Origin: Nemophila menziesii
Lineage: Eukaryota; Streptophyta; Magnoliopsida; Boraginales; Hydrophyllaceae
Length of the DNA: 64,000 nucleotides
Assembly (NCBI GenBank): GCA_029959085.1
Contig: JARWIR010000023.1
Span: 7,143,860 to 7,207,859, forward strand
Direction: 5' to 3'
Position 1 is the stretch's first letter. Each line of letters starts with the position of its first letter. Positions 34,500-49,121 of the stretch are shown here, piece after piece. The notes under the pieces are model-generated. The model was not told the DNA's origin. It did no database searches and saw only the letters and a program-made list of their open reading frames with translations. A program made the position numbers and the translations under genes.

Positions 34500-36780
34500 A
34501 AATTCTTTTATTAAATTAAAAATAAGATATTTACACACCCAGAATTAAGAAACGTTAGATAGCAAACTGAAAAAAAATTTAAAAAAAACCTTAAACAAAC
34601 TACAAACTTCCCAAATCTTTTCATCAATTAAGCTGACTAATGTCTTCTATCTCTTTTTTCTCAACTATTCTCACGGCCACCAGAAGATGTACTTGCACCG
34701 AGACTTGACATATTTCAGTTGTGCTTCTACTCAATTTTATTAAATCCGTTTCTTCCCCGGCTACTCCATGAAGCTCTTTTTTTCCTTTTTTGCCATCTCC
34801 ATTACTCAAAGTAACTAGTGTAGCACCTGAAACAACAACAGTTGAAACAAGGTGCATGATACCCGCATTCAAATAATATTCGCAAATTCAGTAACTAAAA
34901 ACTTATTCTTGTGGATAATTAGGAAAATTGGTAGAAAATTTGTGAACTTTTGAAAGAATACATTAGTTTATGAATACTATTATTCACATTATCGAGAAAT
35001 AATGTCTAAGGGATATCCACTAAACTTTCATAAAATAAGACATAAAACTTCTATTGTGAAATACTAAACAGAATATATATGGTAAGGAAGGTGTAATTGG
35101 AAATATGATTTAATATTGATATATCTCCGTTCAAAGAAACACATAAGATTGATCTAGTGTAATCATTCATCTCTTATTCTCTTAATCATAGGATATATAA
35201 TCACTAATATATAGATAAATTAACTACCTACATCCACTAGTAATCCAATAATTCACATCTAAATTAAATGTAAGTTACTTGATTAGGAATTAACTATTTA
35301 AATGATGCAAAATAATAATTTTCTTGATATAAGTATAAACAAGTAACTCACTTTGAAAAAATATGGATATTCAAAAAATTAAATAGACATTCATTAAACA
35401 AAAGGTTTATAAAAAGAAGAAGATTTTAACTTTTATATTTGTAAAACAACATTCCTTCTAAGAAATACATATTTGACTATTACTTTTAAAGATTATTTTA
35501 CATAAAAGATATTAAGGGTCCCTTTAATGAAATTATGTATAAGATTCCACAAAGTAAAAATACAAATTTACATGGTCAACCAATTATAAATCCTAAACTT
35601 GAAGACATATAAAAGCGTGACTTAAGAATGTTAACTAAAAAAATTGAATAGAAGAGATAAAACTTACGGAGATTATTACATAGGATGTTAAGTTTTGTTG
35701 AAATGACATGGTCAACAATCTTTCTCTATAAATGCAACATTAAAAAAGTAATTATATATTAAATTTTTATTATTATTGCAATTATGAAAAAGCTAATGAA
35801 AGTCTAATTAATTAGAAAAAAATCAATGAATCTAAAAAAATAATAATCAACAATTCACAATTATGTATAGATAAATAATATTTAAATATAATTTATATTT
35901 CTTTATCACTAATATGTACCTAGAATAAGATTATAAATCAAAATTTATTTCTTTTTACATAAAATTAATTAATTTTTCTAAATAAATAGTTAAAAGCTAT
36001 ATATTTATATAAAAAGCCTATCAAAATAGATTACCTTTGGAAATAAAATAAAAAATTATTGTATAAAAAGATAATATCAAAACAGATTACCTTTACTAGA
36101 ATGGTAACAACCTATTTCTTTGGTTTTCGTTTTGTTTTATTTTTTTACTCTATCCATCAAAGATCTAATGATTGATAATGATGTGGATTTCGTCCCATCA
36201 AATATTTCTGGTTATCAGTTTTAAAAATATTATAATAGATGCAGATCTCTTCTTTACTAGGGAAACTCATGACATTTATCAAAGTTTAATTTGTATTTAA
36301 AATTCATTTAATAAGGTTAGAACAAATGACGATCCACTATAGTTTTATACAAAAGAATATGTATTTTTTTTTCATGAAAAATGAAGTTATGTGGATTGGG
36401 TACATATTTATGTACATAATATACAGATCCACTACATACACTTACAGATCTATACACATATATATCCATAGCCCCTAAATACACCAAAAAACAGTAAAAC
36501 ATAAAAGATTTGATGACTTCTTACCATAAAAATAAATTTCTTGAACCTGTAAACTTTGAACTCCACAATACGGGTCTTTTTTTCATATAATATAATATAG
36601 ATCGTGCTTCATAAGATATGAAGACAATAAAGAGAGAGAATAGAAAGATAGAGAAGAGAGACGAATAAACAGTCGAAAGAAACAAAAAGAAAGAGAATAG
36701 GAACACATGTATATATACTTAGAAAGAGAAAAGAATAGGTTGAAATAAGTAAAACAAAATAAAATGAGAATGCAATTATA
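34500..36780 (-). pseudogene. Transcription-unit-like segment, unit 2
   Basis: Counterpart of 27250-29600. The last-exon-like frame (34624-34872) reads LHGVAGEETDLIKLSRSTTE but shifts frame earlier than in unit 1. The leader-like frame is at 36521-36706. Function unknown. Confidence 0.3.
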
Positions 36781-37911
36781 TTACATGTCTATAGATTAGT
36801 TTATTGATTTCTATAAATATGGGCCATGTGTCATAATAAAATATTGGTCCATCATTGAAGAATTTTCTTATTAAAAAGGGAGGTTTAGTTGGTATTTTCC
36901 ACACTCTAATTAAAAACCACTTATCATTTTTATATAACACCACAAGACTATATGACTCATATAAGATATATACTCTTAAAAAATTTCTCTTGGTTCATTT
37001 TCACAATGAGTGTGTAAATATATTCTATTAGTATAATATTAGTAGACAAACGTATGGTAGGTAAACTAACAAAATTTATAATAATTGGGACTATATAGTG
37101 AGAAAAAGAATTAGAGTCTTTGTATGTGTGTTTTCTAATGTCGGGACCCTTTAAACATTTTCTTTTAAATTTATTTGATTTACCAAGCCCTTTGGGGATG
37201 GTAATGGTTACTTCAATCACGTAGCTAACTCTTGTTATCATATCACTAGATCTACCACCATAATATATTTTGGTCAAACCTTCTTCAAAAATGTTTTATT
37301 TTAGCTAGTTTTGATGAAATAATTTATATAAAAGTAAGAAGATATATATTATGTTTATAATAATATTAATATCATAGTAATTAAATTTATTTTATTGTAA
37401 TATTTTAACTGTATATCTACATGACTATAACTGAATGAAAGAAAAGATATGTATTTGAATATATTTTCTTCAAATAACTATTACAATATATATTTCCTAT
37501 AACTGTAATAAACCGTTCTACTATTTTAATTTCAAATAACAATTACCATTATATTCGCGGCTAACTTACAATTTTTAACATTATTCCCAAGTCATTACAT
37601 TGTCATACCCCATTTCAAGAACTTTACCCTGAAGGTTTGGCAAAGTAAAATCTTCTGGACGGTTTTGTTACCATTGAAAAGTCATTTGTTGCACTAAAAT
37701 TTGATCATATAAAAGAATAAAGTATAGAAAAATGGTTGTGTGAATAATTAATCCACTTGTTTGAAGCACCAAATATTAATATATTTGTAGCACTAATATG
37801 ATGTCACCCGGATTCCATAATAATATTGTAGTTAATATTCATTTTTCTCGGTTTCTCTAGGATTTCCACCATGGATGCTACGTTGGATTCGTAACATGAT
37901 AAAATCAATTT

Positions 37912-38520
37912 CTAGTACTCCATTACTTGTACGAAGGAAATATTCATTGTTTCTACTGCTACTAGCATTCTTTTTTCCAGACACATAATATGCTCTCTTT
38001 GACGAAGGACCCTCCTAAATATGACATGTGCATAATTTATCAACACTATAATCTGAGAAACAATGATATTTCTTTCCACTATCCAGGAAGAAATGGGATA
38101 GATCATTAGGATAAACAATTACAAGGATTATACTTACCATACCTTTCACCAGATCCACTACCAACCAATCTCCAAAGTGAAGATTTGTAAGACCTCTTGA
38201 GCACCTTGCTTCGAGCTTGTACATTTTACATTCACCAGCTGTTGACATGGGATACATCTGAAATAGCATAATTTACTTAACTTTTCATAATAGGATTATA
38301 ATTTCCACATCAAAGAAGGATTGTATTTCCACCACGAACATAGGTACTAAGCGATTCTCGACCTTCCATAGAACTCTAGCTCTTAGGTACTTTACCATTT
38401 CATTTGCTTCCTGAATCTCATAGACTAGGATATGACATTCTAGGTTTTTGCAAATATCATTAGCATTATCTAGTGTGATATGATAGGAGGGAGATAAATA
38501 AATAAGAGCTACGTAGTGGC
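37912..38520 (-). pseudogene. LINE ORF1-like fragment, unit 3
   Basis: Counterpart of the fragment in unit 1, with NLHFGDWLVVDLVKG and the same downstream frame (VLRQREHIMCLEK). It is broken in the same places, so the lesions predate the duplication. Family assignment is tentative. Confidence 0.4.
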
Positions 38521-40432
38521 AATAGAAAAATCAACATCATCTATACTCTGTGGAATCTTATGGGTACTAATTCAGATATTATGGTTCTTAACCGTTTGTT
38601 CTATCTGGACTAGTCATAGCCTCTTCATAGGGTTTTAAGATAATCACCTGATGTGGCTATCATTTATATTATTTTCCTAATAAAAATTTATCTATTATTA
38701 CAATTGATTTTTGTGTATGATAATATCTATGTAACCTATAAGAGGCTTGTATGCGATAAATTCTTCTATCTCTTGATTTTTGTTAACTTCCTTGAGGTTC
38801 ATTATCATCCCTAATACCTCAAAGTTTGAAACTTGAACCTTAAATGAAACTATTAACTCATCCAGGAAAGAAAGATGGACTGGCATCTAATGCTCTCCAG
38901 TTTGTATAAATAACTCTAAATTATTTATTTCACTATGATATATATACATTATGAATTTATTCACTATGGAATTTCAATCTGGAAAGGTTATAAGCCTTAC
39001 CAAAAACTCATTATGTTTAGAATTGTGTAGAAATATAACCATGTCATGTTTTTTCGGTATCCAACAAATCTTTATTTGAAATATCTCAAGTCAAGCTTAA
39101 CAATCATAAGTCGTTTGGCATAAATCAAATATTTTCAAAATACTATATTTTGACGTTTGATTTATATCATCTCCGTACCCCATATAGATTTTATCGATTG
39201 ATTGTTGGACCTAAGAGTTAATTAAGTATGCAATTGACTTTATTACATAATCCAACGAGTACACTCGAAAACCAGTGAATCTTATCATGGATTTCACTAT
39301 ATCCAATAAAAGGCATTTTCTCTTTCCGGACACACCATTAAACCTTGGTAATTCAGGAGATGCTCACTGAGACGAAATCTAATTTTTTCATAGATAATCT
39401 GTTGTTAACATTTTCACTTCTAAAGGTTAATATCGTACTACCTTCATAATCTTATAGACTTTTTTTCAAATTCACTAAATAATAGTTTGAACATTTCAAA
39501 TAATTCATATTGGTGTTTCGTTTGGCAAACACATATATATCTAATTTATATATAATGAAAGAAATATTTATATTTAGTTAAATTTTGAATTAACCACATA
39601 CATCAAAAATGAAGTTGACAGAAGAACTCATTAGCACTCTATCTCTATTTTCATCAAAATGAGATTTAATCATACTTTATTGAGATAAGTCTCACAAGTT
39701 TCATATGATTCAAAATCATATTCTTCAAGAAAATCTACCTTGTGAAACTAGTATACTATTTTCTCATATTTTATGACATAGTCTATAACTCCAAATATTA
39801 GGTTTGATTAGTATGATTATCTATATTTATTTATGACCAGAAACAACGATATCACCTTTATGTAGTTACTTTAGGCAACAATAATTACCATATTGTAACT
39901 ATCCAATGTGGTGTAATTCCTCACTGTGAAAGACTCTATTTGTCATTTTATACTACAGTAATAAACCATAACCATCTTATGATCAAATGACTATTTTGTT
40001 CAAAAATAAGTTTACAAAAAAAAGTACATTTTTTCTTATAATATTTTTCCCCCATAAGCATCTCAGGAGAATTAATTAATAGAATTGTGGCTGCAATAAT
40101 TGCTCTGAAACCAAATTGTAATTTAACTTCTCCTATAGTCATTCCTCTATTTATCTTAAGAGTATGAAACATATTGCACATATACACTACTGCTGATAAT
40201 TAATACCCCTTATGTGTAATAAATAGAAGTTAAAGACCTTACAAAAATAAATTTCAGTAATGCCTTTACCTTGTTTCTTTTAATTAGATAAAATGTATCT
40301 TATGGTTGTACTAAGTTACTTATACATTTTTTGGAGATATTTAAGGATTCATGATAATATCATGCGTAGATGTCTTTGTTGTTCAAAACTTATGGATACG
40401 AATACACTTAGTACCAATTCGTATTACTCTAG

Positions 40433-40621
40433 ATGTGCATCATATACATTCTATTCATCCTCAAGAGATTCTATAGTCAAGAGATTATTGATCCTATCAA
40501 TGAGTTTCTTGTGCATAAGAAAAAATATCATGTTGAAGACACAATACATGCGATTGAACCAACCAAATTATTTTATTCGAGAAGTGATTTAACAGAAATA
40601 TTAAGAAATCTAATAGTATGA
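40433..40621 (+). pseudogene. Unrecognised recurrent frame, unit 3
   Basis: Same frame as in units 1 and 2, more diverged (HKKKYHVEDTIHAIEPTKLF) and ending RNLIV. No family is recognised. Confidence 0.25.
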
Positions 40622-42033
40622 AGGAACGAGGAATAACGCTCTTAGAACACTATTAGAGATCTACAAAAGATATGGACTTTACCTAAGAGATATATAATTA
40701 AAAACTGTAAAACATGAATAAGCCCCCTAGTAGTTAGGTCCTTTCTCATTCATAAATAAAGTGAAAATGAAAAACTTTAAAAAATGAATGACCCCCTAGT
40801 AATCAAGACGTTTCTCACGCATAATTAAAGTGTGGTACATTATCTATTTTATCAAATAAAATCAGATACTTAAAACTATTTAGCCCCTAGTAATCTAGTC
40901 GTTTCTAATTAGTTTTGTTGTGTTAATCCATCCTATAATAGAATATTATCAATCTCACATCCTATGGTAGTCCAAACTTAAAACGTGAAATCAATGATTT
41001 ATACCTATTATTAAACAATATAGATTTTTTAAATTTTTACTTGAACTACAAGTCCACCTATTAGTCAGATCAAAACAATTAAACGTAACAAATTAGAAAC
41101 TCTACTTGCGATGGACATGTCTCACGAAATATTTTATGTATCGTCTTAATAAACTCAATAATTCTTATTTTTCAAGTGGGAATAACTTTAGGATTCAAAA
41201 TCTTAATCTTGGATTATTTAAATCCTATGCAATTTATATTAGTATTCTTGTAAATAAAAATAATAATACAACTATCAAATATATGAAAATAAATCAATAT
41301 TTCATTTTATATTCATAAAACATTTTAATGATCTAAATCTTGATGGAAACTGTTACATTCATATGAAATAGTATGCATATGATCTAGTAACGCTAATCAT
41401 CAAAGACCATTCAATTTTTAGTTTTTTCAATATCAATCAAAATAAAAGAACCAATGAAGCAGCTCCATAACATGATCATATCACTTTGTCTTTTAAAATT
41501 ACTACTATTCTTTTAATAAGAATAAAAGTGTATCATGTGTCTTACAACATGAATCAAATATACATATGTATATTTTAAACACATTTGTCAAATAAAAGAA
41601 ACTTTTTTTTCAATAGCTGCCTCAAAAAAAAAGTAACAATGAAACATTTCTCATTTTCTTATTTTTAATAGTGGCGCCCAACCAGAAAATAAAAAGAGCA
41701 CCTTTTTACGCGATACATTATTGTAAAACTATTTTACCTACGAATAAGAACAAAAACAAACAACTTTATTTTTCAAATTATTACTCACATAAAATGAATC
41801 AATTACAGTAAATAATTTTTTAACAGTCTTTCGAACAAAAACCAACAAAAAAAATCTAATTCCTTTTTTTGTTTGGTGATAATCTATACAATCATGAATA
41901 TAGAATTTTACAATATCCACCTCATATAAAATCCAATAATAAAATGAAATATTTTATTGAATAAACCCTAAAACAATACTCATACATTGTCATATAATAT
42001 TCTTGTTATAAATCATAAATTTCAACAACCATG

Positions 42034-42050
42034 CCTCTAATACTACTTGA
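42034..42050 (-). other. Decayed primer-binding-site-like motif, unit 3
   Basis: Same arrangement as in unit 2, with two changes in the core (minus strand TAGTATTAGAGGC) and the same TGAAGGATAG start of the LTR-like sequence to the right. Confidence 0.5.
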
Positions 42051-43277
42051 AGGATAGAAATTACGATTATATCAATATTAGCAACGAAAACAAGTAATTA
42101 CAATCCTATAACTAATCTAGTCCGATAAAGAACATGATATTATTTGGTACGTTTTTGGATCTGTATGATAATCGGATAAATAAGCCAGCTTCATAAGCTT
42201 GAAGCCTCCACTCTTTGCAGTTCTGGATTTCCTTTATGATTTCCGAATTTGAGACTTGGTTACTTTTTGCGTTATGTGGCTTTTTGTTTTAATTGAAAAG
42301 TGAAAAATTTGTTGGCGTTGAATAAAAACATTTTACATATAATATTTTTTGAGAAAATGAAAAGTCATCAAATTATAATGAAAATTGATTATCCTAATAA
42401 TCTGGTTCATTATCCACTTGTACAGTGGACTTGTACATTTTACATTAAACATGTGATTTGGACTATCCTAGCGGGTAGTGATACATTTCCGAATATTGGG
42501 GGTATGTGGTTCGCTCCACAAACCTGCCAATTACTAATTGAGTACGTGAACTAAACTCCTTCTATCTTTACCGCAGGATCTTCCTTTGACAAAGATACAA
42601 TCGGTATAATATTATTACATCATAGAGCTCAAACTCTTTATCTAGAGTTGTAGTTGACTCGTCCCTAGGAACATATATACTAAGCTATGTCCAATATCCT
42701 TTTGGCTAGCATTATGACACACTAGTAGTCTAGTATCTAAGCACAACAAACACATAGACAACTATAGTGATGATCTCATGTCAAAAAATTACACATAAAA
42801 AATTCCTTGTATAGATTAACCCACTTGATAGTTCAAGGTAATAAACTATTAGGAATCTCTAATTTTATTTAATTCGATAATCACATCTCTAGGTGCATTA
42901 TCTATGCATTAACTCGGTAAACGAGAAATTCAAATATTTATCCAATAATTACTCGTTAACTACATATTAATCTTACCATATCATCGAGGTCCAAGCTCAA
43001 TAATCCTACGACAAAGAACAAGTTTAGATTAAATTCTATGAGCTAGATTTTCATTATCATAACACCTTATGATTTATATTTCATAACTTAATCAAAGATA
43101 TTCCTCCTTATTATTTTGATGAATTCCTTAATAATAAAAGCGTTTCAATGATTCAAGAAATCAATTCCTTTGATCAATATTGTAGCGATAACTATTATCA
43201 TGCACAATAAACACTAATGTACAATTCATTACAAGACAATCGAATCTAGGGGATAATTACAACAATTATTATTACCA

Positions 43278-43367
43278 GATAAGGCCAAATTACAACCAGA
43301 AGCTAAGCCGACTAGAATAAGAACCGCAGGTGAAGCTATAGCGAAGGCCAAAAGGGAGAGACCTTGA
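43278..43367 (+). other. Short exon-like frame, unit 3
   Basis: Unit 3 copy (DKAKLQPEAKPTRIRTAGEA then IAKAKRERP and TGA). The same 90-nt length is kept. Unit 4 has lost this segment. Confidence 0.22.
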
Positions 43368-44109
43368 AAGAGGAGCTTCTAACTGCCTTTCTCAAGATAA
43401 AATTAATTAAAAAATTACACTACACTAACCTATTAAATAATATATTAAACAACATAACCTATATTTTATTAGTGAAACAACAAAATATCATACAAATAAC
43501 TTAATATTATACAACCAATAAAATGAAAAAGAATACTAGGAAGATGATATTAAGAAGTTGACGTGGGTCATCTGAAGATTTTATAAATTCAATGGAACCA
43601 TAAAGTGTAAGTATACAATTTTATTTAGGTTCAGATTTTTTTTATGAAACCTTGGGGGAGCACCAAAACAATTTTTGTAAAGAATTATTGAAGTGTTGAT
43701 AACTTAACATCATAAAAAAATGGATAAAATTTCTTTCATTTTGAATGTATTTTTTGTGTATAGTTAAGATAGAAAAAATTAGTTAGAACATAACAAGTCT
43801 AACATGTGAGTTGATGAAATGTACTATTTGCCACTCTTTACAAAGCTATGGAATTTTGTGTTTGTATCACATAGTAGAAAGTGGAAAAGCAACATATCAA
43901 TTTATTTATTAAAAATATATAAATATACTTACAATTATATTCTTAGCAGTTGACTGAACAACTTGAGAGAAGTAAAATCTTAAATGTTTGGTGCAAATGC
44001 TATTATCGGATATGATCACTTATAAGGAAGAAAATGGATAACCATTAATTAGAAACAAAACTAACAAACAATATGAAACAAATTTTAACTCTTAATTTAA
44101 AAATAAGTT

Positions 44110-44470
44110 ATTAACACACCCAGAATTAAGAAACATTAGATAGCAACCTGAAAAATTTTAAAAAAAAAATCCTTAAACAAACTACAAACTTCCCAAATCT
44201 TTTCATCAATAAAGTTGACTAATGTCTTCGTCTCTTTTTCCTCAACCATTCTCACGACCACCGACGGAAGATGTACGTGCACCGAGACTTGACATATTTC
44301 AATTGTTCTTCTACTCAATTTTAATAAATCCGTTTCTTCCCCTACTACTCCTTCAAGCTCTTTTTATTCCTTTTTTGCCACCTCCATTTCTCAAAGTAAC
44401 TAGTGTAGCACCTAAAACAACAACACTTGAAACAAGGTGCATGATACCTGAATTCAAATAATATTCGCAA
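44110..44470 (-). pseudogene. Last-exon-like fragment, unit 3
   Basis: Only the terminal-exon-like part survives (SRRTIEICQVSVHVHLP, VRMVEEKETKTLVNFIDEKI). The upstream 2.6 kb containing the leader is deleted in this unit. Confidence 0.3.
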
Positions 44471-45081
44471 ATTCAGTACCTAAAAAATTATTCTTGTGGA
44501 TAACTAGGAAAAGTTATGTTTTGATGAAAAAGAATCGGAATCTACATTTATATGAAAGAAGAGAAACATAATAAAAGAATAAAAAAAGAAAACCGAAGAG
44601 AGAAGATGAAAACTTTATTAATCATCTGAATATATTTTCTTCAAATAACTATTACAATATATGTGTCCTCTAACGTAAATAAACTATTCTACTATTTTAA
44701 TTCCAAATAACAATCACCATTCCATTATCGCCTAACTTACGATTTCCTAGAACTATTCCAAAGTCATTACATTGTCATACCCCATTTCAAGAACCTTGTC
44801 CTCAAGGTTTAGCTAAGTAAAATCTTCTGGACGGTTTTTTTCCCAATGAAAAGTTATTTGTTGCACTAAAATTTGATCATATAAAATAATAAAGTATCTA
44901 AAAATGGTTGTTTGAATAATTAATCCACTTGTTTGAAGTACCAAATTTTGATGATTTGAAGCACTATATGATGTCATATGTATTCCATAATAATACTGTA
45001 GTCAATATTCCTCTTTCTCGGTTTCTCTAGGATTTCCACCATGGATGCTACGTGGGATTCGTAACATGATAAAATCATTTT

Positions 45082-45768
45082 CTAGTACTCCAGTACTTGT
45101 ACGAAGGAAATATTTCTTGTTTCTACTTCTACGAGCATGCTTTTTTCCGGACATATAATTTGCTCTCTTTGACGAAGGACCCTCCTCAATATGACATGTG
45201 CTGATTTTATCAACACTCTTATTTGAGAAAATATAATTTTTCTAAACACTATCCAGGAAGAAATAGGATGGGTCATTAGGATCAACAATGACATGGATTC
45301 TACTTCACATACCTTTCATCAGATATACTACATACCAATCTACAAAGTGAAATTTCGTATGACCTCTTGAGAACCTTGCTTCGAGCTTGTACATTTTACA
45401 TTCACCAACTGTATGATATAGGACTACCACCAAAATAGCAGAATTTACTTACCTTTTCATAATAATATTATAATCTCCACATCAAGGAGGGATGGTCTTT
45501 CCACCATGAACATAGGTACTAAGCAATTATTGACCTTCCATAGGTATCTAGCTCTTAGGTACTTTACTATTTCATTTTCTTCCTGAATCTCATAGTATAT
45601 GATATGACATTCAAGGTTTTTGCAAATATCCTTAGCATTATCTTGTGTGATATAGGTAAGAGGGAGATCCATAAATTGGAGCCACATGGTGGCCATCGAA
45701 AGATCAACTTCTTCTATACTTTGTGGATTCTTATGGATACTAATTCGTATTCTATAGTTCTTAACCAT
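45082..45768 (-). pseudogene. LINE ORF1-like fragment, unit 4
   Basis: The best preserved copy of this fragment: SMATMWLQFMDLPLTYITQD followed by NAKDICKNLECH and YLRARYLWKVNNCLVP over a 103-codon frame. This is similar in layout to the DUF4283-linked region of plant LINE ORF1 proteins. Downstream frames are shifted. It is not expected to be functional. Confidence 0.45.
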
Positions 45769-48700
45769 TTTTTATTATCTAGACTAGTCATAGCCTCTTC
45801 ATGGGGTTTTAGGATCATCACTTGATGTGGTTATCATCTATAGGATTTTCCTCATCAAAGTTTCTCTATTATTACAATTGATTTTAGTGTATGATAATAT
45901 CTATGCAACCTATAGAAGGCTTGTGTACGATAAATTCGTCTATCTCTTGATTTTTGTTAACTTCCTTGAGGTTCATTAATCATCCCTAATACCTCAATGT
46001 TTGAGACTTGAACCTTAAATGAAATTAATAACTCATCTAGGAAAGAAAGATGGACGTGCATCTGATGCTCTTCAGCTTGTATAAATAACTCTTAAATTTT
46101 TATTCCATTATGATCTATTTATACATTACGAATTTCTTCACTATGGAATTTCAATCTAAAAAGATTGTATACCTGACAAAAATCTCATTGGTTTATAATT
46201 GTGTAGAAATATAATCATGTCATTTTTCTTTGGGTATTCAACAAATCCATATTTGAAATATCTCAAGTCAAGCTAGACTATCAGAAGTAGTTTAGCATAA
46301 ATAAAAAAATTCAAAATACTATATCTTTAGGTTTGATTTATATTATCTACGTACTCCATATGGATTCTATCAACTGAGTAGTTGGACCAAAGAGTTCATT
46401 AAGTATGCAATTGACTTTATAACATTATCCCACAAGTATATTTGAAAACCAGTGAATCTTATCATAGATTACACTATATCCAATAAAAAGAAATTTCTCT
46501 TTTCGGACACACCATTAAACCTTGGTAATTCAGGAGATGCTCACTGAGACGAAATCTAATTTTTTCATAGAAAATTTATTGTTAACATTTTCACCACTAA
46601 AGGTTAACATCCTACTACCTTCATAATCTTATAGACTTTATTTTAACTTCATCGGATTGTAGTTTGAACATTACAAATAATTCATATTAGTATTTCATTT
46701 GGGAAACACATATATATCTAATATATATTTAATGAAGGAAAGGAAGTAAGAATTTTTTTTTTTGTTAAATTTTGGATTAGCCACATGTATCAAAATGTAG
46801 TTGACATAAGTACTCATTAGTACTATCTCAATTTTCTTCAAAATGAGATTTAATCATATTTCATTAAGTTAAGTCTCACAAGTTTCATATGATTCAAAAT
46901 CATATTCTTCAAGAAAATATTCCTTGTGAAACTAGTGAACTATTTTCTCATGTTTTAAGACTTAGTCTATAAATCCAAATATTATGTGTTGATTTGTACG
47001 ATTATCTATTTTGATTTATGACCAGAAATAACGATATCACTTTTACGTAGTTACTTTAGGAAACTATAATCACCATACTCTAAGTATCCAATAGGGTCTA
47101 ATTCCTCACTATGAAAGACTCCATTTGTCATTTTATAATACATTAATACACCATAACCATCTTATGATTAAATGACTATTTTGTTTGAAAATAAGTTTAC
47201 GAACAAAAATACAGTTTATCTTATAATATGTTTTTCCCCATAGACATCTTAGAATAATTAATTATTACAATTGTGGTTGCAACAATTGCTCCCAAACACA
47301 AACTGTAATTTAACTTCTCCTATTCTTATTCCTCTATTTATCTTTATAGTATGCAACATATTGCATGTATCTACAATATTGCAACATTATCTTATGTTTG
47401 TACTAAGTTACTTATATATTTTTTGGAGATATTTAAGGGTTCAGGATAATATTATGCTTAGATGTCTTTGTAGAAAACTCATGGATACAAATACACTTGA
47501 AACCAATTCGTATTACTCTAGATGTCAATCATATGCATTCTATTCATCCTTAAGAGATAATATAGTCAAGAGATTATTTATCCCATCAATGAATTTCATG
47601 TGCATAAGAAAGAATCTCAAGTTGAAGACAAAATACATGAGATTGAACCAACCAACTTGTTTTATTCGAGAAGTGATTTAACAGAAATCTCAAGAAATCT
47701 AATAGTATGAAGGAACGCGGAATAACGCTCTTAGAACACTATTATAGATCTAACAAATATATGGAATTTACCTAAGAGATATATAATAAGAAACTGTAAA
47801 ACATGAATAAGCCCCCTGGTATTTAGGTCGTTTCTGAAAATATAAAACTTTAAAAAATGAATGACCCCCTAGTAATCAAGTCGTTTCTCATTCATAATTA
47901 AAGTGTGGTGCATTACCTATTTTATCAAATGAAATAAAAGATCTAGAACTATTTATCCCCTAGTTATCTAGTCCTTTCTAATTAGTTTTGTTGAGTTAAT
48001 CCATCATATAATAGAATATTATCAATCTCACATCCTTTGGTAGTTTATACTTAAAATGTGAAATCAATGATTTATACCTATTATTAAACAATATAAATTT
48101 TTTTAATTTGTATTTGAACTAAAAGTCCACTATCGAAACATGTAAACTTAACAAATTAGAAACTCTACTTGCAATGGACAAGTCTCACGAAATATTTTAT
48201 ATATCGTCTTAATAAACTCAATAATTCTTATATTTCAAGTGGAAAAAACTGTAAGATTTAAAATCATAATGTTGGATTATTTTAAATCCTATGGAATTTA
48301 TATTAGTATTTTTGCAAATAAAAATAATAGTACAACAATTATCAAATATATGAAAATAAATCAATGTTTTATTTTATATTTATCAAACATTTTAATGATC
48401 TAAATCTTGATGGCAAATGTTACAATCATATGAATACAATCATATGAAATAGTATGCATATTATCCAGTAAAGCTAATCATCAAAGACCATTCAATTTTT
48501 AATTTTTTCAATATCAAAACAAAATTAAAGAACCAATGAAGCAGCTCCAGAAAGTGATCATATCACTTTGTCTTTTAAAATTAATCCTATTCTTTAAATA
48601 AGAATAAAAGAGTATAATGTGTCTTACAACACGAATCATATATACACATATATGTTTTAAACACATTCGTCAAATAAAAACAACTTTTTTTTCAATAGCT

Positions 48701-49104
48701 GCCGCGCCAAAAAACACCAAAAAAGTAACAACGAAACATTTCTCATTTTCTTATTTTTAATAATGGCACCCAACCTGAATATAAAAAGAACATCTTTTTA
48801 CGTGATCCTGCGAATAACAACAAAAACAACCAACTTTATTTTTCAAATTATAACTCACTTACAATGAATCAATAACCGTAAATAATTTTTTAAACCGTCT
48901 TTCAAACAAAAACCAACAAAAAAATCTAATTCCTTTTTTTTTGTTTGATGATAATCCATACAATCATGATTATAGAAACTTACAATATTCAACACATATA
49001 AAATCCAATAATAAAATGAAATATTTTATTGAATAAATGCTAAAACAATATTCATACATTGTCATATAATATTCTTGTTTTAAATCATAAATTGCAACAA
49101 CCAT

Positions 49105-49121
49105 GGCTCTGATACTACTTG
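49105..49121 (-). other. Primer-binding-site-like motif, unit 4
   Basis: The minus strand reads TAGTATCAGAGCC (49105-49117) next to an LTR-like end TGATGGGTAG. The unit 2 arrangement is therefore conserved in the most diverged copy. Confidence 0.55.

Larger units (their letters stand above)
30393..37585. repeat. Tandem array unit 2
   Basis: It corresponds to 23172-30392 of unit 1 at a constant offset of about 7221 bp, with few differences by eye. The junction (30388-30396) joins the unit end TTTTTAACA to ACTATCCAATG with a 1-3 bp overlap, so this is a recent tandem duplication inside the older array. The left 2.3 kb of the full unit, including the LINE ORF1-like piece, is absent because of the breakpoint. 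Confidence 0.93.
37586..44752. repeat. Tandem array unit 3 (internal deletion)
   Basis: It starts with the full left end (about 320 bp not present in unit 1, shared with unit 4 from 44753). It follows the common order to about 44515, where about 2.6 kb present in units 1 and 2 is replaced by about 110 bp of unrelated sequence (44516-44626). It resumes with the terminal block TGAATATATTTTCTTC. It is visibly more diverged from units 1 and 2 than they are from each other. Confidence 0.9.

Noticed and set aside
47271..47681. 136-codon ORF in array unit 4
   Set aside because: It is a chance opening in a shifted frame over the recurrent unit sequence; the equivalent frame is broken in the other units.
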